In this document: in pieces, positions 35,902 to 47,896 of the stretch
Numbering within the stretch: position 1 is the stretch's first letter
Layout of the letters: every line of letters starts with the position of its first letter
Source: Leptasterias polaris
Lineage: Eukaryota; Echinodermata; Asteroidea; Forcipulatida; Asteriidae
Length of the DNA: 64,000 bases
Reading direction: 5' to 3'
Assembly: GCA_037783415.1 (NCBI GenBank)
Contig: JAZGTN010000097.1
Span: forward strand, 4,526,001 to 4,590,000
Notes under the pieces: model-generated
What the model was told of the DNA's origin: nothing
The model's database searches: none
The model's input: only the letters and a program-made list of their open reading frames with translations
Program-made: the position numbers and the translations under genes

Positions 35902-37731
35902 GTGAGTTGTCTTTTTTGATTAACTTTTGTTGTCATTCCCATGTTTGATATTGATTAGATTACCCACGGCTGATGAATTATATGAACTCCAACTTTTTAA
36001 TTGGCATGACTGGTAAGTAAAACTATGGAGGTGGTAAAACTAAGTTCCCCTGTTGTAACAATGTGCTGTTAGCAAACACTAATGTAGCATTCAATTAAAA
36101 CAATCAGACAGGTGTAGTGTCTCTACTGTTGACAGAGCTCTACCAAGTATAAAATAGTGCTTTTTAGTGGATAAAGTCTGAAACAAGTAACCTTAATAAG
36201 TCCTAGTTCTAGGAGTAGGAGAAGTAACTATTACATGTAGACATGGAGTTAGATGTAGAGGAAGAGTTGTAAAGCAAATTCCGGTTTTACATTTATTAAA
36301 GGTACGAGCATAATACCCTACCAAAATATTCCCTCAAAACTCATTCCTCAAAGTTGTTAAACACACTGGACTGCAATGTACTCATGTACGCACTTGTGCC
36401 ATAGAGCAAGGAACATCCTCTATGCTTGTACTATACTAGTCAGTATTTTGTATAAGAAGTGTTGGATGTTACAGCTCCATTCATTGATAATTCAGTAGTA
36501 CTGTAACATGGAAGGGGGACCACCCATGCACAGTTGTATGTAAATCATAGTGTTAGCCATAGTGTCTGGGTGTCTTTTGGACACCCTGTTTTAAATTTGG
36601 ACACCCTGTTTAATCTGTCATTTACATGTAAATGTATTTTAAGTGAACAATTTGGACACCCAGTTTTTAAATTTCCAGCAGATTTGGACACCCTTTTACC
36701 AAATCCTGGCTAAAACCTTGATGTAAATGTATCATGTACTTGAACTGAATGGCTGGTCTGGTGGTAGTACCTAATGTGAGTTTTCCTTGCTCCAGGCTGT
36801 GGTGTAAACCACTGTAGTACAGATTTAAAGGCTGCTTCACATTAATGGTGTATGGGAAGGCGTACAAATGTACTTTCAAAAACTGGTACAGGAAATTGTT
36901 GTCACTGTACAACAAGTGTATGTGATTGTGTACAAGTGTAGTAGTTTTCTGTATTAATGTTCTGTGGAATGTGTGTGGGCAGACTTCCTTTGTAGGCAGA
37001 CTAAACTGCAATGAACATATGTACCTGTACTATTTGTATTGACGTGGCAAATTACATGTACTTGTTAGCTTATGTTATTAATGGAGGTCGCACTAAAGAT
37101 AACAAAGTACAGTTAAGGCAATATATTATGCTGAAAATGTACTTGATTTTAGAAGTAAATTTCTAATACACTGTAGATGTACAATGCACTAATATTATAG
37201 GTCCAGTATTCATAAATAACCAATGTATAGAGTAGATGTATCGCAGATGTACATGTGTAGAGATTAACATTTCTACTAATCAGAAAGTCATAGCAGGCAA
37301 AAAACTTCTTGGGAATTAATACAAAGTAATTGTATACACAAACGTTGTGATGAGATATCTCAATTTTACGACTATTGCAGTAATTTCCCAAGCAGAGGCA
37401 ATGATGATTGGAGTGACTTAGGTTTCATTCAAACATCTAGCTGAGTAAGAATTTATTATTAGGATGAGTAACATATTGCAAGGAAATATTATCACTTTAG
37501 CTGTGGCTTTGGCTGTGTTAGCGATTTTTTTAAGACTGACAAAGTGTTAGCCAAAGCTTCAGTTTAGCCCTAAAATCCCATGGTTCTAAAAGTCCACACA
37601 AGTACAGAAGGAAAGTGACTCAATCAGCATGGAAATGGCAGCAGGCACATACACACACACAGGCAAGATGCACCAGCAGCAAAAGCACTGATTAGGCTCG
37701 TCACATTTTGTAGTTCCCTTCTTCTTCACAG

Positions 37732-37800
37732 TTCCCCTAGAAAAAGTTCCTCCATGACAAACATCCATAATTCAGGGGAGCTTAATGGGGCCAGGATACG
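37732..37800 (+). CDS. EML: EML short exon (69 nt), basic Ser-rich
   Basis: A very good acceptor (TTCCCTTCTTCTTCACAG) is followed 69 bases later by a perfect GTAAGT donor at 37801. Read in the phase left by exon 3 or by the 35798 exon, the first T completes a codon and the peptide is SPRKSSSMTNIHNSGELNG then ARI. The last two bases (CG) form Arg with the G that starts the next exon. It is 23 codons and phase-neutral, so it may be alternatively included. SPRKSSS is a plausible phosphorylatable basic motif within the EML linker. Three independent constraints (acceptor, donor, open frame) agree. Confidence 0.78.
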
Positions 37801-38394
37801 GTAAGTTGATTTTTTTTCCAGCACTCCGACGCGATTCTTATAGCCCTGTCGACCAGCAATGGCCGTTGTTTACCCTTGAACCAGCCGGTCTTAATCATAT
37901 GTTAATGGCTGAATTATTCTTGATTTTTTTATGAATCTGCGATTTGGTCCAATTGATTTCACAAGTATTTTTAGAATTTCATTTACTATACGATGTTAGT
38001 GTGATTGTGAATTTGTTAGGACTGCAACAATGTCAAAAAAAATTGCTTTGCATCAGGGATTGGTTTGGCTTTGACCCGACACCAATATGTAAATGAGCAC
38101 CTTGTTTACTTGCTGCTGAGCTGAAACAAAATCCACAGGGTACTACTCGGGTAGGATTCGAACCCACTACCCTCAGAGAGAGGCAATTTTGAATAGTTTA
38201 TTATGTAGTTATCAGTGCGTTGGATTTTGTTCTGGAAAGCACTGAGTACAGCGTGTATACTTTCCTCATTGCACATTTTTTGCTGGTAAATAAAAACAAA
38301 TAATATTTACTAAACAAAACAATGTTGTTAAAATAGTTGTCGATAAGAAATGGATTTTTAGCATATATTTCCTCGCTAGGACTAGATAACATAT

Positions 38395-38405
38395 CCCCCC
38401 CCCCC
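38395..38405. repeat. Poly-C run
   Basis: Eleven C in a row. Confidence 0.9.
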
Positions 38406-39200
38406 GCAATTTGTTACATAAAATTACTGTATTTTATGATTTATTAGTGGTTACAGTATTTTTTGTACTGAAAAGTAAAAAAAAAAAAATAATAATAATA
38501 ATACCTGAATGGCTGACTGTCTTGCTCTAAAATTTCTAATTCCGTGTGAAAATATGTGAGAATTCAAACAGCATTGTGCCAACATTATCTTTAGATCCCC
38601 GCCAGCTCCGCGCTCTATTGAGGTTGGCCTGGTATGCTTGAGCAAACATGCCTTTCATTGTGGAAACTCAGTTGGAAGTCGCTGCATTGTGTTGGCTAGC
38701 GGTCCCACTCGTAAAGGCCAACTGTGATTTCACATTGATAATGCAAAAGCTCCCTAATGAAATGTTACAAGTTGAACTTGAACCAGAGGAGGAGTCGGCG
38801 ACTAGTTTTATGGACTTGTACTTCACATAAAAACTATTGCATTCTTTTGCTGAAAAGGAATCTGCACAATTGTACATGTTTGCCTTTCATTTATGACTTA
38901 TAAAAAGCTCTAAAAATTTTAGTACAATGTACACTTCAGTACAATGTACATGTACACACACCAGAATGCATGTACTTGTACTAGAATGGTGGCTCATCCA
39001 TGACTGTAAAAACACAAATTTAATGCAAAATTTGACAAATTAGTGATGCCCATGTGAATGGAGAATAACATATTCTGAATATCTGGAGTGATAGTTTTTT
39101 TTTTAAGCTGAATTTTTCATACCACAAATCAGTAATTTTCCAGCAAAATGTAGGCCTTTTACAATTTGTCAATTTTGTTCTTCAGAACATTCTCAAGTCT

Positions 39201-39277
39201 GCAGAAACATTTCCATTTAATCACATATGTAGCAGAAACATTTCCATTTAATCACATATGTAGCAGAAACATTTCCA
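39201..39277. repeat. Tandem repeat, 31-bp unit
   Basis: GCAGAAACATTTCCATTTAA followed by TCACATATGTA starts at 39201, 39232 and, partially, 39263. The two complete units are identical. Confidence 0.93.
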
Positions 39278-39844
39278 AGTTGCCGCCAAGAAAAAAAAAT
39301 CGATGCCCCCAAAAAGTTGCAGAGTTTTAAAGTAAAAAATTAAAGTAAGCATACAACAGAAGTAGTTTTAATGACTTATCATTTCAAGTGTACCATAAAC
39401 AACAATAAATCGGTTTGAAATGTACGGTCATTAAAAAGCAGAGTCCATCAAAAAGTGAAAAAGGAGGCACTTGTATGCATTTCTGGTAAGTTAAGTCAAG
39501 TACATGTACTCTGAACACCAATTCAGCTTCAGACTATTTCCATCCTTTCCAAGGCCTTGTCAAACAGTGGAAAGTGTAATGACTGTCTGGGCATGTACAC
39601 TTCACCTTTATTGTCTATTGCGGTCATTGTGTCATTGAAGAAACTGAGCATGAAATTGGTAAATACAGGCTCTAATTCATGGCACTGCTTACTCCTGCGC
39701 TTTTTACGCCCTGCCAAGCAAAGCTCCCACAAGGGACATAAACACCAAGCTGGCAACAGCTAATCTCTCCTTTACGAACATTAGTTTAACGTCCATGATT
39801 ATGAATTGCACAAAATAATAAATTATGAGTCAAATCAGCGGTTA

Positions 39845-39912
39845 ACTTGGCTGGATTTGAACCCACAACCTTGTGATTGCAAGTTATGCAGTCTAACCAC
39901 AGTGACCACTTT
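39845..39912 (-). mobile_element. tRNA-derived SINE remnant
   Basis: On the minus strand: GTGGTTAGACTGC, an anticodon-like stem CTTG/CAAG, then a B box GGTTGTGGGTTCAAATCC. This is a degenerate tRNA-like promoter head. No clear body or tail was traced, so the boundaries are those of the head only. It is not a functional tRNA by eye. Confidence 0.45.
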
Positions 39913-40665
39913 GGTATTAGCAGCATAATGAACTTGGTTTTAGGAAGTAATATACAACAGTAATCTCAATCTAAAAGTTTGTTTTATTTTAGTATTTGAT
40001 GACCAATGGTCAAGGGAATGAATTCTATTTAAATGGGGACATCGGGTTAATGTTCTCCAAATTGAAATAACCTTTAATGGAGATGATAACAAGTTTATTT
40101 GTTTCAAACTTAAAAAGACATTCACAATCAGCAGAATTAATTGTATCTACATTAATTTTACAGTCAGAAGATTCGTGAAAAAACTAAGAAAATGACATGT
40201 AGAATACAAAACAGTTTACAAATTTAGACTTTACCAAAATAGCATGGTAGACGAAAAAAAGATATATTCAAAAGGGTAATTAAGATAATGAAGGTTTATT
40301 AAAGGTTTAGACCTTTCATGAAGCAGATTAAGGTTAATTAATAAAATGTCCAGCCAATTTCCATTCATAATTTTACCTAATGTCTAAGCAATTTTGTTAC
40401 TTTTTATTTGAAGAGATGGTAACAATTTAGCTCAATTCCAAAAGTCAAAAGCAGTTCCTACCATGAAAATATTTTAATTCTGGTCGATTCAACTTCAGAA
40501 TAATATCCTCATACTTAGATCAGTGTTTTCGTTTTTTTTTTTTTAAGTGAACCAGTGTAACAGTTCCCAACACAGTTGAGGGAACTAGAAATTACAACTG
40601 AATGAGCCAATATTAAGCAATTCAGCACTTTGACCTTTAGTTCTACTATATTTGGGTCATGGTTT

Positions 40666-40683
40666 GGGGGGGGGGGGGGGGGG
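40666..40683. repeat. Poly-G run
   Basis: Eighteen G in a row. Confidence 0.9.
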
Positions 40684-41982
40684 CTTATGAACACTTGTGC
40701 TGATGATGAGTTCTATTGGCTCTCTGTAATACATCTATCTTAGAGATGGGATCTGACAAGTAGGTGGGAGTGGGTTACGTGTGGGTGTTCTCAAAGTATG
40801 GTTGTGACCCGGGTATGGTGATGGTCCATCTCACATTTATTCCTATGCCTTGTTCTTTCTAATACTGAAAGTTTGTTTGAAACAATTGTTTGTAATGTTA
40901 GATTACATTTTAAGTAATATTTTGAGCACTCCTGTGGCCTTGTCACAGGAGGCAATTTTTATGGGCATTTTTTATGGGCAATTTTTATGGGCAGTATAGT
41001 CAAAAGGAACTATACTGCTGCACAAGAGGCAATAACAATGACTGACTTAGTACCTCCATGTAAATTTATGTGAACATTTAATTGTGAACATGTTTTCTTA
41101 ATGGACATTGCCTTGTGTGACATGGTCCCAAAATGTATGTAGAAAGTGCTGACTAATTGCATTATGCTAACACAATAATGTAGGAATTAGTTCCCACAAT
41201 TAAAGCTTGAATCAACCCTGTACCAAGTTTGGATCATTTATTTTATTTTATTAAATTATTTTGCTCGTTGCAATCAATTACTGATATTAAGCTCATATGG
41301 AAAATGATGACTCATGGAAACACAAAAATGCATGATGAAAGCTGCAATAATAATGGATGATGTTTCTGGCATTAGACGATCTTTTGTTAAGGATTGGTAA
41401 GGATGAAAAACACCAGTGTTAAATTGTAGTCCGACAGCTGAAATGATTATGAAGTTCATACTAGAACCATTTTTTCTATGAATCAACAGCTGATTTCCAA
41501 TATGTTTACATGCTGAAAATTGTGCATGGTTTTTCACTTCTTCATCTTAACTCCTACAACAGAATAAGCCTAATAAGGTTTGCTATGTCATGTATATGGT
41601 TGTTGATAACACTAAACATGAATACTGTCTGGGACTATTTTGTCAGTTCTACCAATCCTGTATAATACCTTTAAGAGTCTGACTTCCTTATAAATAACTT
41701 GACAAGCAAGTGTTGTAAAAATACAACATACATGTACATGTACAGGAGGATTTTCTATCTAGAATCCTGTTTGGAAGTTAAATAAGTTTAGCTCCAGTTA
41801 TTTAGAACCAATAAATGTTTTACAATTAGAATTTTAATTTGTATTCCAGAGGAGCAACTCATTGAGCCAAAACCCAGCTTACTTATTTCTTAGAAAGTTG
41901 TGGGCGGGGACAATTGAACCCCAAGGTGGTTTTGAATTGCACATAAGATTAATGCCCTGCTTTGTTTTGTTTATGTTCACAG

Positions 41983-42011
41983 GCCCTCCAAGGATGCGCA
42001 ATACAATGCAG
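41983..42011 (+). CDS. EML: EML short exon (29 nt)
   Basis: The acceptor is TTTGTTTATGTTCACAG and the donor is GTAAGAG at 42012. The first G completes a codon (Arg after the 69-nt exon, Gly after exon 3, Lys after the 35798 exon). Then PSKDAQYNA follows, and one G remains, so the next exon must begin with two bases of a codon. The exon is very short, but the phase agrees with all three possible upstream partners and both splice sites are good. The exon that follows, expected to lead into the HELP motif, was not found in the remaining 22 kb and is probably beyond the window. Confidence 0.7.
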
Positions 42012-42116
42012 GTAAGAGCTTATGGATGGTTCAATTTTTAATATACATTTAATCGTTTCCATTTGCACAATAATCGACAACAACAAATTGTTTGTAAAAA
42101 AAAAAAAGTTTTTATA

Positions 42117-42308
42117 GGGCCCAATGTCATAGAGCTGCTTATAGGCGGATAAGAAATGTTGAATCATTGTCTGCTGAGCAAGAATATGCAGGATACCAGT
42201 CACATATGGTAATTGCGATATATGGTATTTTTGCTGGTAACCTTATTTTTGTTTTAAAGCAAAATCATTTTGTGCTGAGCTACTGTTAGTGCTCTATGCA
42301 ATTGGGCC
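42117..42308. mobile_element. MITE of the GGGCCCAAT family, copy 2
   Basis: Left end GGGCCCAATGTCATAGAGCT, right end GCTCTATGCAATTGGGCC. Inside are ACCAGTCACATATGGTAATT and TTGTGCTGAGCTA, shared with the copies at 6690 and 47307. No coding sequence. It begins about 100 bp after the 29-nt EML exon. Confidence 0.75.
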
Positions 42309-42630
42309 AAGGTGATATATTACAGCAGATATTTTACACAGTTGTGCTTTCATACTGGTATCTCATCAAGCACTGAGCTGTGTCCCAAACATGTTGAATA
42401 TACATTTAACTGACAACCCCATGACATTAACTTCCTGGGCAGTGTTGCATAGCCAGTGTTTCTCAGCTGGGATGATAGTCATTGATAGTAGCATGCACTA
42501 GCAGTTCAGCTGGGTATCCATGGGGAAGAGTCACTAATGGTAGTTGAGGACAAGCTAATTAGTGTTAATTAATGTCATACTCCAGCCTTCAAGCTGATTA
42601 GGTTATTGACAGACTTGATAGTTGTTCGAT

Positions 42631-43870
42631 TTAAAGGGCCTATGAAGTGGGTTTTTTTTGTGTTGTTTTTTTAGTTTTATTAAATCAGTTCATATGAAAA
42701 GAAATTATTTTTCATAACTGTTTTGTGTCTGGAGTGAAATTTTTAATTTTAATTCAAAAAAAAAAAAATCCCCCCCGAAACTTTGTATTTTGGATGCCAC
42801 AAGAGGGCGCTGTTCATGACGTACACAAAGGCAGCGGCTCCCAAATCGAGATCAGCCATGGTCTGGTGCCCAGGCGCGCAACGGGTACCAGTTTAAGTAC
42901 ACAGCCGAGTCGAGTCGTCCACCGAACATGCCGGATTGGACGCACGCACACACACATCGGTATGATGGACACTAACGCAACCATATTTTGGGGGAGGAAT
43001 ATAAATCTTCAGAAGTACGTGTTCAGTCAGTGGACTATTGATACATTCTATAAAATTACATGTATATATTAGAATATAATATCAGATATGATGTCGTCAA
43101 CAATAATGCGAAAAATATATGTTTGTAAAACATGAACGGGGGACTGGACTGCGGTGCTTGGGGGTATTGTGAATTGTGTGCACGGACGGGTACGAACTTT
43201 CCAAACAGCCAAAATTATTTACCCTGAGTTTTTCCCGTTTCCAAAAAGCACCTCTCTTTTTCTCCGGTCGTTTCGCAGCCTTCTTGCTTAGTGGAAATAT
43301 TGTTGGAACAGCATCTGGCAACAGCATGGCCTTATACTTCATGCCAAATTGGTTGTGAAGGCCACGTTCAAAGCAACTTGGCTCAAAGTGGGCACTGCAG
43401 AGCATAGGCTGCTCGCTCTGTCCAGACCATTTGGCTCTGGTCAGCTTCACATTTGCCGTCCATATCCGTCTGAATTTTGGGTCCGATGGAAATTTATGGA
43501 CACTAACTGCATCTTTAGTGGTGTTGCTACACCCAGCAGCAACACACCTTGATGGCATTTGTTAAAATCAACGTAAAAGACCCCAAAAGAGAGAGACAAA
43601 CTTCTTCGAACTTGTTCCTTCTGCGCAGTGTTTGCATGGCCCCATGCACGACGTATGACAAGTCGTTCTGTTGAGTGCCTTTGTTTACGTCACGGATTTT
43701 ATGTTAATGAGGAGGTATGGGTGGGGCGCGGCGGGCCCCCTAAATTTCGAAATGATTTGTTTAATGGTGTAAAATGGCTTGTGAAAAAAAAATCAAAATC
43801 AAATATATGTTGTAATAGGCATACTTTATTGTTTACAGCATTAAAAAATTCTATTTCATAGGCCCTTTAA
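42631..43870. mobile_element. Kolobok-like THAP transposon, diverged copy 3
   Basis: Ends are TTAAAGGGCCTATGAA and its exact complement, with TTAA at both extremes. Subterminal parts match copies 1 and 2 in order: GGGCGCTGTTCATGACGTA on the left, TTTACGTCAC, then ATGAGGAGGTATGGGTGGGGCG on the right. It is 1,240 bp. The THAP exon is complete here, while the acidic second ORF of copies 1 and 2 is not seen. It is an older subfamily or an independent deletion from the same parent. Confidence 0.8.
43097..43558 (-). CDS. Intact THAP-domain ORF, copy 3 (153 codons)
   Basis: The frame opens MPSRCVAAGCSNTTKDAVSV and contains a full THAP domain. Zinc ligands are C5, C10, C54 and H57. The fold residues include P24 (HKFP), W33 and F58, and the AVPTIF box is at residues 83-88. 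A basic tail follows (KKAAKRPEKKRGAFWKREKL). A GTAAAT donor-like site lies just after KREKL, so the true coding exon may end near residue 113 and the last 40 residues be intronic. THAP proteins bind specific DNA, and here the domain is probably the transposase's DNA-binding part. No catalytic region follows. If expressed alone it could bind the family's ends and act as a repressor; this is inference. Confidence 0.75.
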   Translation of the reverse strand: MPSRCVAAGCSNTTKDAVSVHKFPSDPKFRRIWTANVKLTRAKWSGQSEQPMLCSAHFEPSCFERGLHNQFGMKYKAMLLPDAVPTIFPLSKKAAKRPEKKRGAFWKREKLRVNNFGCLESSYPSVHTIHNTPKHRSPVPRSCFTNIYFSHYC

Positions 43871-46355
43871 AAGGTAGGAGGGAACCTAATCTCAATAGAT
43901 TTACTAATGTAAGCCAACAAAAATGGTTCAAAGTAATATATCATTAGGCCTAATATCATGGTTGTAGTTTAGCCTTTTTAGTAGGATGTCAGTACAGTAG
44001 CATGTCCTTCTAGGGCTAGGTAAGGTAGTAGCATGTAGTTGTAAAGCAATGTAGATTACATAGTGTTTTCACTGGAAGAATGTTTCATTCCAAGCGAATG
44101 TTGGGTAGTTCCGATATTGGTCCCTGCAGTGCATGGTACATTGCTATTCCGTTGTTGTACTTTAATCACATTTTCAAGGAAATGATAGCTCAATGAATCC
44201 GCAGCTGTAGACGTACAAGGGTTAGTGTATTTCGCATGATCATTGTCTGCCAGTGATCCACCCTTAGTGTTATTAATCAATCAGGATTTGACCTTGTCCC
44301 AGGATGCTGGTGTACACACTTCACACAGTGTATTTATACATGACAGTACATGTATCAATTAACATTTTTAAATCACCCATGGCTGAGCCAGTAATCGGCT
44401 GTGTTTGTGGCAGTTTCATTCTGGAGTTTCGGTGAAGAAATTATGCAAAATTCTACCCTTTGAATTTGGTTTGAAGTGTTTGTACTTGTAGTTAGCGTTT
44501 GACTGTTTGTTTCTGATAACTAATTGACATGGGCTGCAGTTTTGTTCTTGGGCATTACCAGGGGGTGGTGATGAAATACTCTTATCCAATTAATTATCTG
44601 GCTAGATAGATGCCTAAGGGTAGTTTCAGCATCATTTTGTTTGACGTATTATTTCTGCAGCTACATGTCCTGAAAATGGAGGCTGACATGTATATTATGG
44701 GAGAAGCCATTATACGGGATGAAACTGGTTAAACTTTGTCACACCTATGGTATGTCATTCTGGTCTCTCGAGGACAAAATGTCATGCAAGCCCATGTTCA
44801 TCAGTTACACCTGTTTGACTAGAAAATATGTATGTACCAACCTCACACAAACTGTTCAAAACACATTAGGGGAAAATATTTTCTCTTTTTAACCTGCAGC
44901 ATTATCTGAAATGCTGAATACTTGCATGTTTTGTTTTGGGGTTTTTTCCTGCCTGTGTAAAAAAGTTTTTCGGTTTGTGAAAAGGAGTGGCAGGTCAAGT
45001 TGTTTTCCTCCTACGCATACAACCACAGAACTCAATAGATCCTATTCACTATAGCACCCTTCATTGTCCAAGCACCCTAAGGATATTTAATGGATTTCCC
45101 ATCAAGGATTTTTTCCCATTACCAGCAGCAGGTGGTTGGGGAGGCTCTTTACAATACAAGACTTTTGAAAGAAAATTAAAAAAATTCTTCCGGTTGGTAT
45201 AGGATGCTAAGAACCCACTTTGTTTTGACTTGATTTGGGTCAGGATTTTCAATGACCTGACTTGACTTCAGTCATTACATTATTTTAAATAAAATATAAA
45301 ATTACTGACTCAAGTTGTTGCAGGAAATCCATGATTTGAGGTCAAAATACCGAGGTACAAGTGCAGGGTTTGTCCTTGGATATCCATGTGTCCAGACTCA
45401 GTGGGCAATCAGCATTTTGTATTGGTCCATACATGCCATATTTTCAAGGGTTTCCTTTCAAGGTTGTCATTTGTATGGGACTTGTACTTTGAAGTCCATG
45501 TAATATGAACAATCAGTGGGTTTACGGGTTAGGCATGGAAGAAATAAACTAGCCAGTCCGAACACTGGGTCGGATTTTCCTCAGGTGTTTCTATTGGCAT
45601 CGGGATTGTGGACCACTGTTGCTGAACATAAGCCTTACATGTACAATACATGTTACTCAAAATAGTTCTGATGATGCAATAAGAAGGTATGCATAACTGC
45701 ATACTGTGTGCTACCATCACTTCTAAGTTCCAGAAATGCATGGATACTAAAATGGATATTTTTCATAATTAGGCAGGTTTCATAAATGCTGGTAGTAATC
45801 GCTGTATGTCTCCTAATAATCAACAGCATACTGTAGGAAAATATTAATGAAGGATTAGCACCAAAAAAAACATGCTGCCCTGTGAATTTGAATCCTCTGC
45901 TGTGAAGGCCATTTATATTAACCATTCCATTGTGCTTTCAACAACACTCAGTAGGAATGTGCATGTTTTGTTTGAAGTTACTTCTCAGCACAGCATGGTA
46001 GCTGAACCACAGTTGTACAAATGTAGTATGAATGCTATCTGATTATTCACTCTCTCTGTGGCCTAGAGGAAAGATGTTAATTAATTTATTGATTCATTTT
46101 GTTTTTATAAATATTTAATTAAGTACATGGGTTTGAAGGAGGTGCATATCATTGGTAAGATTAAAAATATAAATGATCTCAGATTTGCACCTAACTTATA
46201 TTGTATAAAGATGGTCATGGTGGGAAACTTCCCTTGAAAATTGTTTGCTCGAAACGCTATTTTTTTGAGAAATGAGTAAAACAGCTAGTTTTTATCTCAC
46301 AAGTCCAAAACCTGATGTTTAAAAACAACCATGTCTGCTCATTGCAGCGCTGGGA

Positions 46356-46580
46356 GTTGTCCAGGCTTGCAAATCACTCTAGAGATTTATGTTGCATTGA
46401 GGATCTTCAGCCCAGAAGGAAGCCATTATGTTTATGATTGAAAATGCTATACCAGACTGTCTTGCATCCATTAGGCATCTTACACTTCACAAGTATTTCC
46501 CCCCTCATGGATATATTGTCTGTGAATGTAAAAACGACTTGAGTAATATGACAAATACCTTGTAATTTTTGGTTTGCATT
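46356..46580. repeat. Dispersed repeat, copy A
   Basis: Matches 53701-53935 closely, sharing GCAAATCACTCTAGAGATTT, GAAGCCATTATGTTTATGAT and GTCTTGCATCCATTAGGCAT. No terminal repeats were found. It is probably a fragment of a longer element; a related TAGCCAGGCATGTCTGCTTG block occurs near 53370 too. Confidence 0.8.
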
Positions 46581-46624
46581 TATGCTTTTTACTTTAAAAT
46601 GTTGTTTTAATCCTCCAAAAACAG

Positions 46625-46735
46625 TGAATACAAGGGTTTTCTTTCTTTACTATTTTCTTGTGACTCCGATGACTAATTGAGATTAAACTTTCCTTGGTTT
46701 GTTATTTTACGTTTGGTCACACAAAGTAGGAAACT
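46625..46735. mobile_element. Fragment of the 1544-2152 MITE family
   Basis: AAGGGTTTTCTTTCTTTACT, TTTTCTTGTGACTCCGATGA and TTGGTTTGTTATTTTACG line up with 1772-1855 of the first MITE. Diverged, and no ends are visible. Confidence 0.6.
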
Positions 46736-47306
46736 GGTTTTTAGCAATTACCGATGGTGTCCGACCGTGTGCTTCAAATCTAAGATATAACTGACAAGAT
46801 GTTCATGTGCTAAACGCCAAGAGCGGGTAGACATACAAAATCGATTTTAGCTATACTGCATATTCTGGATCATCTGAAAGAACTTAAAATATGTTCCAGA
46901 TGTTTTCTTCATTTTTCTTAACCCTCATAATATGCCAAAGGCTCCTGTACATCAATCAAAGAAACTCCAATCTATGGTAACTCAATACTCCAATGATTGG
47001 ACTCTGAAATGTATACCTGGCCTTCATGTCAGGAATGGATTGTTTTGTACAGTACTTGGGAAACATCATATTTGAAGCATGGATTATGGAGGATTTGCAA
47101 TGGTTATGGGTAATTTAGTAATGGATCACCAGATATTTCATATTCAGCACCACCAATCTGTCAGGAAGTGTAATAACGTTTTATGTTCTCCATTGTTTTG
47201 GATTGAGCTTTTGGTCGATATTTTTTACGATTAAAAGGTATAATTAGGGCAGTGTTTACATTTTTGCTTGCTCATCTTTGTCAGTAGGCCTATAGTGCAG
47301 TCATCT

Positions 47307-47526
47307 GGGCTCAATTTTATAGAGCTGTGTAAGCAGGAAATATTGCTCAACACTTTTTTGCTAAGCAAAAAGGGGCAGGATGCTAGTCATAAATGGTACA
47401 TACATGGAGGATGGTACATGTACGTCATTTGATGTTATTTTGGCTGGTAACCTTATTTTGGTAAGCATTTAATCATTTTGTGCTGAGCTATTTTTTGTGC
47501 TTGGGCAGCTCTAAGAAATTAGGCCC
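47307..47526. mobile_element. MITE of the GGGCCCAAT family, copy 3
   Basis: Left end GGGCTCAATTTTATAGAGCT, right end GCAGCTCTAAGAAATTAGGCCC. It shares GATGCTAGTCATAAATGGTA, TTTTGGCTGGTAACC and TTTTGTGCTGAGCTA with the copies at 6690 and 42117. No coding sequence. Confidence 0.75.
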
Positions 47527-47577
47527 TGCAGGTATAGTATCCCGGGGCTGCATAGCTATAATACTATGTAAGGATAA

Positions 47578-47896
47578 GGCCAAATAAAAAAACAAAACAG
47601 TTGATCGTCCTGATTTTTCCAAAAAGAGGAGGATGAGGGCCTTTTTATTTATTATTTATTATTTGTTTTCCAAGATGGCCGCCAAGTATTTCAATTCAAA
47701 CAGGCCACCAATTCTTCAGTTTGAAATCACCACTAACCTTCTTTATATCTATTTGTTGCATGAGGTAAGTTTACATCAAAAATTAAAATATATATGTCAA
47801 GGGTGGATTAAAAATACAAACAATTTTTTATTTTTTTTTGAAAAATCGAAAATAAAAAAAAATTAAAAAAAAGGATGCGGGCGGGGACGATCAACT
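47578..47896. mobile_element. GGCC-ended MITE carrying a short exon-like ORF
   Basis: The left end is GGCC, an A run, then AGTTGATCGTCC, flanked by TAA. The right end GGACGATCAACT mirrors the inner part of the left end, but the outermost bases there are not recognisable. The style matches the element at 1897. On +, an ATG at 47675 (AAGATGGCC) opens MAAKYFNSNRPPILQF and EITTNLLYIYLLHE, followed exactly by GTAAGT at 47765. This could be the first exon of a lost element gene, or chance. Confidence 0.55.

Larger units (their letters stand above)
29870..37731 (+). other. EML intron 3, containing the internal promoter
   Basis: Starts GTAAGT and ends TTCCCTTCTTCTTCACAG. It holds the alternative first exon at 35798, MITEs at 29971, 31664 and 33455, and a poly-C run. 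I saw no further exon that passes both splice and frame tests. A 54-nt open segment at 35958-36011 was considered and rejected. Confidence 0.6.
37801..41982 (+). other. EML intron between 69-nt and 29-nt exons
   Basis: Starts GTAAGT and ends TTTGTTTTGTTTATGTTCACAG. Noncoding, with a tRNA-derived remnant at 39845, a 31-bp tandem repeat at 39201 and homopolymer runs at 38395 and 40666. No other exon was supported. Confidence 0.6.

Noticed and set aside
35958..36011. 54-nt open segment between GATTAG and GTAAGT, phase-compatible with EML
   Set aside because: The acceptor is poor, the preceding intron would be only about 57 bp, and the peptide (LPTADELYELQLF) is acidic and aromatic, unlike the basic linker. 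An open frame of this length is expected by chance nearly half the time.
44659..44740. Acceptor-like ATTTCTGCAG followed by an open stretch
   Set aside because: The required phase hits a stop after about nine codons, and there is no donor at a useful distance.
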